Shown here: in pieces, positions 7,250-10,989 of the stretch
Layout of the letters: the number at the start of each line of letters is the position of its first letter
Position numbering within the stretch: the stretch's first letter is position 1
NCBI GenBank assembly: GCA_945878965.1
Contig: CAMCUJ010000025.1
Location: 1-10,989 of the forward strand
DNA: 10,989 nt
Direction: 5' to 3'
Source: an uncultured Clostridia bacterium
GTDB lineage: Bacteria > Bacillota > Clostridia > Monoglobales > Monoglobaceae
Notes under the pieces: generated by a model
What the model was told of the DNA's origin: nothing
Seen by the model: only the letters and a program-made list of their open reading frames with translations
The model's database searches: none
Translations under genes and position numbers: made by a program

Positions 7250-7315
7250 TGGAGTATTTTTGATATTTGATTTTATTTGATATTAAAACGTGATTTTACG
7301 GAAAGGAAAATACGT

Positions 7316-8068
7316 ATGGAAAGAGGACTATATACAGCGGGAACAGCTATGCTCACACTTCAAAAGCAGATGGATGTTGTTGCTAATAACTTTGCAAATG
7401 TCCAGACTGTCGGTTTTAAAGAAGACAGTATGGTATCACGTTCGTTTAATGATATGCTTATATCAAGAATAAACGACACTAATGTTGTTAATACATATAA
7501 CGAGGTAGGACCTCATAATCTTGGAATTCACGTAGACAGTGTTTTAACTAATTTTGTTACAGGTTCACTTACTCAGACGGATAAAAAAACTGATATGGCA
7601 ATAGACGGTGATGGATTTTTTGTAGTTCAGACACCTCAGGGAGAAAGATATACAAGAAATGGTGAATTTGCCGTAACAAGAGATGGAATTCTTATAACAA
7701 ATGACGGCTATGCAGTTATGGGTGAGAACGGAATCATAAATGTCGGCGGCGGTGATTTTACGGTAAATACAAGCGGCGACGTTATGGTTGACGGCGAAAT
7801 TGCAGGCAGGATAAGGCTTGTAAGCTTTGCTGATAACGGAGGACTCAGAAAAGAGGGAAATAATTTATACAATAATTTCTCTGCCGGTGCAGCGGTTGAT
7901 TCTAATGCTCAGATAAGACAGTATATGGTTGAAGCTTCAAATGTGAGTATGGTAGATAATGTTGTTGATATGATGACTATTTACAGAAATTATGAATCAA
8001 ATCAGAAGGTTATACAGATAATAGACGGAACGCTTAATAAAGCGGCAAATGATTTAGGCAAGATTTAA
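7316..8068 (+). CDS. flgF: Flagellar rod protein, FlgF/FlhO type
   Basis: This is a flagellar basal-body rod protein of the FlgF/FlgG family, exported through the flagellar type III system. The start at 7316 (MERGLYTAGTAML) matches the family N-terminus and has AAAGGA at 7302-7307; an upstream in-frame TTG at 7277 would add an unlikely extension. The 250 residues show the N-terminal rod motif in the form ANNFANVQTVGFKED (23-37, usual form ANNLANVxTxGYK), the central DMAIDGDGFFVVQTPQGERYTR-like block characteristic of the family, and a C-terminal helix with EASNVSMVDNVVDMMTIYRNYE. There is no cleavable signal, as expected for a type III substrate. It is followed 36 bases later by flgG. FlgF and FlgG are paralogues, so the F/G naming rests on order and on the more canonical second copy; Bacillus FlhO is the equivalent name. 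Confidence 0.9.
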   Translation: MERGLYTAGTAMLTLQKQMDVVANNFANVQTVGFKEDSMVSRSFNDMLISRINDTNVVNTYNEVGPHNLGIHVDSVLTNFVTGSLTQTDKKTDMAIDGDGFFVVQTPQGERYTRNGEFAVTRDGILITNDGYAVMGENGIINVGGGDFTVNTSGDVMVDGEIAGRIRLVSFADNGGLRKEGNNLYNNFSAGAAVDSNAQIRQYMVEASNVSMVDNVVDMMTIYRNYESNQKVIQIIDGTLNKAANDLGKI

Positions 8069-8104
8069 GACTGACTTTTGAATTAAATATATAGGAGAAA
8101 TGAT

Positions 8105-8872
8105 ATGATACAGTCACTACATACGGCGGCATCTGGAATGAGAGGATATCAGACTCAGCTTGATGTTGTTGCAAGCAATATAGCAAATGCAGAAACTTAT
8201 GGTTATAAAAAAGATACAGTGAGTTTTAAGGACGCATTATATGCAGAGGTTTTGGATGCTTCAAACGGTGCAAGCACAGAGAATCTTTTAAAGGGCAGCG
8301 GAGTAATAGTAAATTCGATTGCTAAGGTTAATACGCAGGGACCTATGATTTCTACATTAAATCCGCTTGATGCGGCAATTACAAATACAGAGGCATATTA
8401 TACGGTTGAACGAGCAGATGGAAGTCGTGCGTATACAAAAGACGGCAGCTTTACGCTTTCGGCGGAGGGAGATGTCGGTTATATTGTTACGGGAAATGGA
8501 GAATATGTTCTTGATAATAACGGAAACAGGATTGCAATTGATTTTGAGGTTTCAAATCTTTCAATAGATAAAAACGGAAATTTATACAATCCCGACAATG
8601 AAATTTTTGCAACACTCGGAACTGTCAGATTTACCAATGCTGCGGGACTTGATGCTATAGGATCGAATTTGTTTGTAGAAACTGATATATCAGGTGCAGC
8701 CGAGGCGGTCGAAAATCCCGGCATAACACAAAAGTATTTGGAAGGTTCTAATGTTGATATGGGTGATGAGGTAGTGAATATGATAAAAGCACAGCGTGCG
8801 TATCAGATGTCATCACGAGTTTTAAGTATAGCTGACCAAATGGAGGAAATGGCTAATAATTTAAGAAGATAA
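8105..8872 (+). CDS. flgG: Flagellar distal rod protein, FlgG/FlhP type
   Basis: The 255-residue product is the second rod-family protein of the pair, most likely the distal rod FlgG. It begins MIQSLHTAASGMRGYQTQLDVV, then the rod motif ASNIANAETYGYKKD (about 23-37), the central domain, and a typical C-terminus: YLEGSNVDMGDEVVNMIKAQRAYQ followed by a helix with ADQMEEMANNLRR. That end (EGSNVDM...ITAQRAYQ in the family) is the FlgG signature. The central IDGDGFF-type block seen in FlgF is replaced by AITNTEAYYTVER, so this copy is divergent there. AGGAGA at 8093-8098 lies 6 bases before the ATG. It shares a transcript with flgF upstream and, after 27 bases, with the yvyF-type gene downstream. 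Confidence 0.9.
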   Translation: MIQSLHTAASGMRGYQTQLDVVASNIANAETYGYKKDTVSFKDALYAEVLDASNGASTENLLKGSGVIVNSIAKVNTQGPMISTLNPLDAAITNTEAYYTVERADGSRAYTKDGSFTLSAEGDVGYIVTGNGEYVLDNNGNRIAIDFEVSNLSIDKNGNLYNPDNEIFATLGTVRFTNAAGLDAIGSNLFVETDISGAAEAVENPGITQKYLEGSNVDMGDEVVNMIKAQRAYQMSSRVLSIADQMEEMANNLRR

Positions 8873-8899
8873 ATTTTGTGTAACTTGGAGGATTAAATT

Positions 8900-9328
8900 A
8901 TGGGATTTGAATATTGCAGAAAATGCAGAAAAGCATATATAAACGGTTCATCGGGATATTGTTTAAGCTGTATAGAAGAGATGGATGAAAGTGTAAAGAT
9001 AATAAGAGAATATCTTGAAAAACATCCCGGAGCAACGGTTGCTGAGATAAGCAAAAATACGGAAGTTTCAAAAAAGGATATAGTATTTCTTTTGCGAGAT
9101 GACCGACTTGTTCTTGAAAATGCGGATGAAGGTGTTATAACCTGTGACAGATGCGGAAAAAGCATAAGAAGCGGAAGATATTGCAAGGAATGTTTATCGC
9201 ATATGGGAACAATGTTTAACAGTGTTTCCAATGAGCTTAAAGCCAAGCAGGATGAGCTTAATGGCAAAAACAGAGGAGATAAAGTTAATATGCGTGGAAA
9301 TAAGATGAGGATTAGCAACAGAACATAA
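8900..9328 (+). CDS. yvyF: YvyF-type flagellar protein with two zinc-finger-like Cys4 clusters
   Basis: This 142-residue protein matches the flagellar-cluster YvyF family (TIGR03826 type). The molecular role is not well defined; a regulatory role has been suggested because it neighbours flgM. Two Cys4 clusters are visible: Cys6, Cys9, Cys21, Cys24 at the N-terminus and Cys82, Cys85, Cys95, Cys98 in the second half (CDRCGKSIRSGRYCKEC). Between them (about 30-75) is a winged-helix-like segment, REYLEKHPGATVAEISKNT then VSKKDIVFLLRDDRL. The tail is polar and basic. GGAGG at 8887-8891 is a strong ribosome site 8 bases before the start. In Bacillus subtilis yvyF also sits directly before flgM, flgN and flgK, which supports the name. 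Confidence 0.85.
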   Translation: MGFEYCRKCRKAYINGSSGYCLSCIEEMDESVKIIREYLEKHPGATVAEISKNTEVSKKDIVFLLRDDRLVLENADEGVITCDRCGKSIRSGRYCKECLSHMGTMFNSVSNELKAKQDELNGKNRGDKVNMRGNKMRISNRT

Positions 9329-9377
9329 AATATTAAAAATATTTATCATTAATTGTATGGAAAAAGGGGGACTGAAA

Positions 9378-9647
9378 ATGAAAATTAACGGTAGTTTTTA
9401 TAAGACGTATTCAGCGACAGTATATAATAATTCAGAAAGATATTCTGTAGATAAAGCTAAAAAGAATTCAGATTTAAGAGGAGATACCGTTGAAATTTCG
9501 AGTGATGCACTTAGAATGGAAAGAGTAAGCAATCAGGAAATCTCCCGTGAAGAAAGAATCAACGCACTTAAAAAAGAAATACAGGCAGGAAGATATACGA
9601 TTAATGCAGAAGCTATAGCCGATAAGATTATAGAATACATTGCATAA
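9378..9647 (+). CDS. flgM: Anti-sigma-28 factor FlgM
   Basis: FlgM binds and inhibits FliA until the hook is complete, after which it is removed, in many bacteria by export through the flagellum. The start at 9378 (MKINGSFYKTYSATVYN) is chosen because AGGGGG at 9365-9370 lies just upstream; an ATG at 9357 precedes that site and is unlikely. The 89 residues have the disordered N-terminal half typical of the family, the conserved GDTVEISSDAL box, and the C-terminal sigma-binding helices with REERINALKKEIQAGRYTINAEAIADKII. Two tandem stop codons (TAATAA) end it. It is the last gene of the block that starts at the predicted sigma-28 promoter, 2 kb upstream, giving a plausible negative feedback loop with FliA. 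Confidence 0.95.
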   Translation: MKINGSFYKTYSATVYNNSERYSVDKAKKNSDLRGDTVEISSDALRMERVSNQEISREERINALKKEIQAGRYTINAEAIADKIIEYIA

Positions 9648-9714
9648 TAAATTATGCTGTGTATAAAGAAATATGCGATGATACAGTTTGTGCGAATTAA
9701 TCACAGACGAGTTT

Positions 9715-9739
9715 ATTTAGCAGAGTTCTGCTGCTGAAT
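9715..9739 (+). terminator. Hairpin between flgM and flgN, possible terminator
   Basis: ATTTAGCAG (9715-9723) pairs with CTGCTGAAT (9731-9739), 9 bp with one G-U and a 7-base loop. A shorter alternative, AGCAG (9719-9723) with CTGCT (9728-9732), overlaps it. The bases after it are TATATGTATTCAATTTTT, not a clean T-run, so termination would be partial at best. It is the only strong structure in the 182-base gap 9648-9829, which otherwise holds no convincing gene. I found no good sigma-A or sigma-28 promoter there; the best candidate is a weak TATAAG at 9794-9799. Confidence 0.35.
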
Positions 9740-9829
9740 TATATGTATTCAATTTTTGCTTAATTTGATAATTAAATTTGCTGATTGGATAGCTATAAGA
9801 AATAAAGTTTTAGGAAAGGCTGTGATTGT

Positions 9830-10321
9830 ATGGATAATGAAATAAGAATAATTGCTAAATCGCTGAACAATCTGAAGAAACTTTATGAGGATATAGCTGT
9901 TCTTTCCGAGAATAAAAAGGACGCTATAATCAAGAATGATGTTTCAAAGCTTAATGTGATAGTTGAGCAGGAAAAAGAGATAATAGAACAGATATCTGAC
10001 ATAGATGAAATAAGACAAAGATGCAGTGCCAAAATCGGGAATGAACTTGGAATAGGTTATAAAATCACATTAAGACAGATAATTGATAATATTGAAGAAA
10101 ATAAAGATGAGCTTATGGAGGCTCTTGTTGAATTAAATGAAATTCTTGAAAAGGTAAACAGACTTAATAAGATAAACAGTAATCTTATAAAAGTTCAGTT
10201 AAGTTATATAGAGTGTTTTAAGAATGCGTTTTTGGATGAAAGCGGAGCCGGTTATAATATGGACGGCAGTGAGAATATGGAGAAAACGCAGAGCGTAAAT
10301 CTATTTGATAGGATGGTGTAA
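9830..10321 (+). CDS. flgN: FlgN-type flagellar export chaperone
   Basis: FlgN is the cytoplasmic chaperone that keeps the hook-filament junction proteins FlgK and FlgL export-competent. This 163-residue protein is almost wholly helical, with heptad-like charged helices. Family features include the N-terminal LNNLKKLYEDIAVLSENKKDAII and a central segment reading VSKLNVIVEQEKEIIEQI, close to the usual FlgN pattern of xxxLxxIxxxEexLixxI. It ends with an acidic, Met-containing, probably flexible tail (about 138-163). GGAAAGG at 9813-9819 is about 10 bases before the ATG. Its stop is 3 bases before the flgK start, so the chaperone and its client are likely co-translated. The order flgM-flgN-flgK agrees with Bacillus and Clostridium. 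Sequence conservation in this family is low, so the name rests partly on position. Confidence 0.85.
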   Translation: MDNEIRIIAKSLNNLKKLYEDIAVLSENKKDAIIKNDVSKLNVIVEQEKEIIEQISDIDEIRQRCSAKIGNELGIGYKITLRQIIDNIEENKDELMEALVELNEILEKVNRLNKINSNLIKVQLSYIECFKNAFLDESGAGYNMDGSENMEKTQSVNLFDRMV

Positions 10322-10324
10322 AAA

Positions 10325-10989
10325 ATGGCAAGTACATTTTATGGCTTGGAAATAGCAAAGACCGGTTTATTTGCAAACCAAAAAGGATTGGAGCTTACAG
10401 GACATAATGTTGCCAACTCAGCAACAGAGGGATATACAAGGCAGAGATTAAATCTTAGCAATATAGAAGGTCCGTATACACAGGTAATTGTATCAAGCGG
10501 AATGAAAGCTACAACCGGCGGCGGTGTAAAAGTAAATTATATTGAGCAGATAAGAAATCAATTCCTTGATATTCAATATAGAAGTGAAAATACGGATTAT
10601 AGTATGTGGAGTTCTAAGGCGGAAACATTTTATTATGTTGAAGATATATTCAATGAACCAAGCGATAATGGTATAACTTCGGTAATGCAGAGCCTTAATG
10701 ATTCTTTTCAGGAGCTTCAGAAAACGCCGGACAGTAAGGATATCAGAAATTTGGTAAGACAGAATGCGATAAGTCTTACCGAAACCATTCAGTATTACAG
10801 TAAGCGTATATCAAATCTTCAAAGTGATGAAAATGGAGCAATTGAGGTAAATACTAAAAAGGCGAATGATTTAGTTATACAGATAGCTGAGCTTAATGAC
10901 AAGATACTAAAGTATGAGATGACAGGAGAAAAGGCTAATGACCTTATGGACAAGAGAAATCTTGCTCTTGATAACTTATCAGAACTTAT
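10325..10989 (+). CDS. flgK: Hook-filament junction protein FlgK (HAP1), 5' part (3' end outside window)
   Basis: FlgK is the first hook-associated protein joining hook and filament; it is exported by the flagellar system with FlgN as its chaperone. The frame is open from the ATG at 10325 to the window end, giving 221 complete residues and a partial codon. The N-terminus STFYGLEIAKTGLFANQKGLE leads into the rod/hook motif TGHNVANSATEGYTRQR (about 25-41), where GYTRQ is typical of FlgK. Further on are YIEQIRNQFLDIQYR and SVMQSLNDSFQELQKTPDS, and the last visible part has IAELNDKILKYEMTGEKANDLMDKRN, matching the family pattern ANDLLDxRDxxLdeLS. AGGATGG at 10310-10316, inside the end of flgN, is the ribosome site. 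Roughly a third to a half of the protein is visible. Confidence 0.95.
   Translation, partial: MASTFYGLEIAKTGLFANQKGLELTGHNVANSATEGYTRQRLNLSNIEGPYTQVIVSSGMKATTGGGVKVNYIEQIRNQFLDIQYRSENTDYSMWSSKAETFYYVEDIFNEPSDNGITSVMQSLNDSFQELQKTPDSKDIRNLVRQNAISLTETIQYYSKRISNLQSDENGAIEVNTKKANDLVIQIAELNDKILKYEMTGEKANDLMDKRNLALDNLSEL

Noticed and set aside
7277..7315. TTG start that would add 13 residues to the flgF product
   Set aside because: The ATG at 7316 has a ribosome site at 7302-7307 and gives the conserved rod-protein N-terminus.
9331..9348. AT-only palindrome AAATATT-AAA-AATATTT between yvyF and flgM
   Set aside because: The stem has no G-C pairs, would be unstable, and is expected by chance in AT-rich spacers.
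9654..9737. Possible 27-residue ORF between flgM and flgN
   Set aside because: It has no ribosome site and no recognisable sequence, and it runs through the hairpin.
1..10989. Mobile elements, CRISPR arrays, tRNA or rRNA genes, defence genes
   Set aside because: I saw no transposase, integrase, repeat-spacer pattern or RNA gene; all supported genes belong to flagellar biogenesis.

Overview
This window is an ordinary but informative stretch of a flagellar gene cluster from a low-GC, Gram-positive bacterium. It is probably a motile anaerobe of class Clostridia; genus and species cannot be read from the sequence. The grounds are AT-rich coding DNA, strong purine-rich Shine-Dalgarno sites, all genes on the + strand, and a gene set and order (flhA-flhF-flhG ... 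fliA ... swrB-like; flgF-flgG; yvyF-flgM-flgN-flgK) that parallels segments of Bacillus and Clostridium flagellar clusters.

Layout. Positions 1-3435 hold the 3' two-thirds of flhA (export-gate protein), then flhF (SRP-type GTPase) and flhG (MinD-like ATPase), tightly packed as the end of an upstream operon. A 229-base gap follows, with a good sigma-A-type promoter (3533-3561) and a leader of about 97 bases. Positions 3665-7203 hold fliA (flagellar sigma-28), fapA (DUF342 protein with a Jag_N-like N-terminus) and a one-pass membrane, coiled-coil protein in the position of Bacillus swrB. A sigma-28-type promoter (TAAA-N15-TACGATAT) starts on the stop codon of that gene and precedes the rod genes flgF and flgG, a yvyF-type zinc-finger protein gene and flgM (7316-9647). 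A 182-base gap with one hairpin separates flgM from flgN and flgK; flgK runs off the right edge.

How the genes work together. FlhA forms part of the type III export gate. FlhF and FlhG control flagellar placement and number. FliA is the sigma factor for late genes and FlgM its anti-sigma factor. FlgF and FlgG build the rod. FlgN is the chaperone for the hook-filament junction protein FlgK. The sigma-28-type promoter ahead of the block that ends in flgM suggests a feedback loop in which FliA drives its own inhibitor. The chemotaxis genes that lie between flhG and sigD in Bacillus subtilis are absent here.

I see no mobile element, CRISPR array, tRNA or rRNA, and no clearly undescribed system. 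The points most worth a second look are a degenerate G3 motif in FlhF with a divergent FlhG activator helix, the SwrB-like protein, the Jag_N-FapA fusion, and the sigma-28 promoter upstream of flgM.
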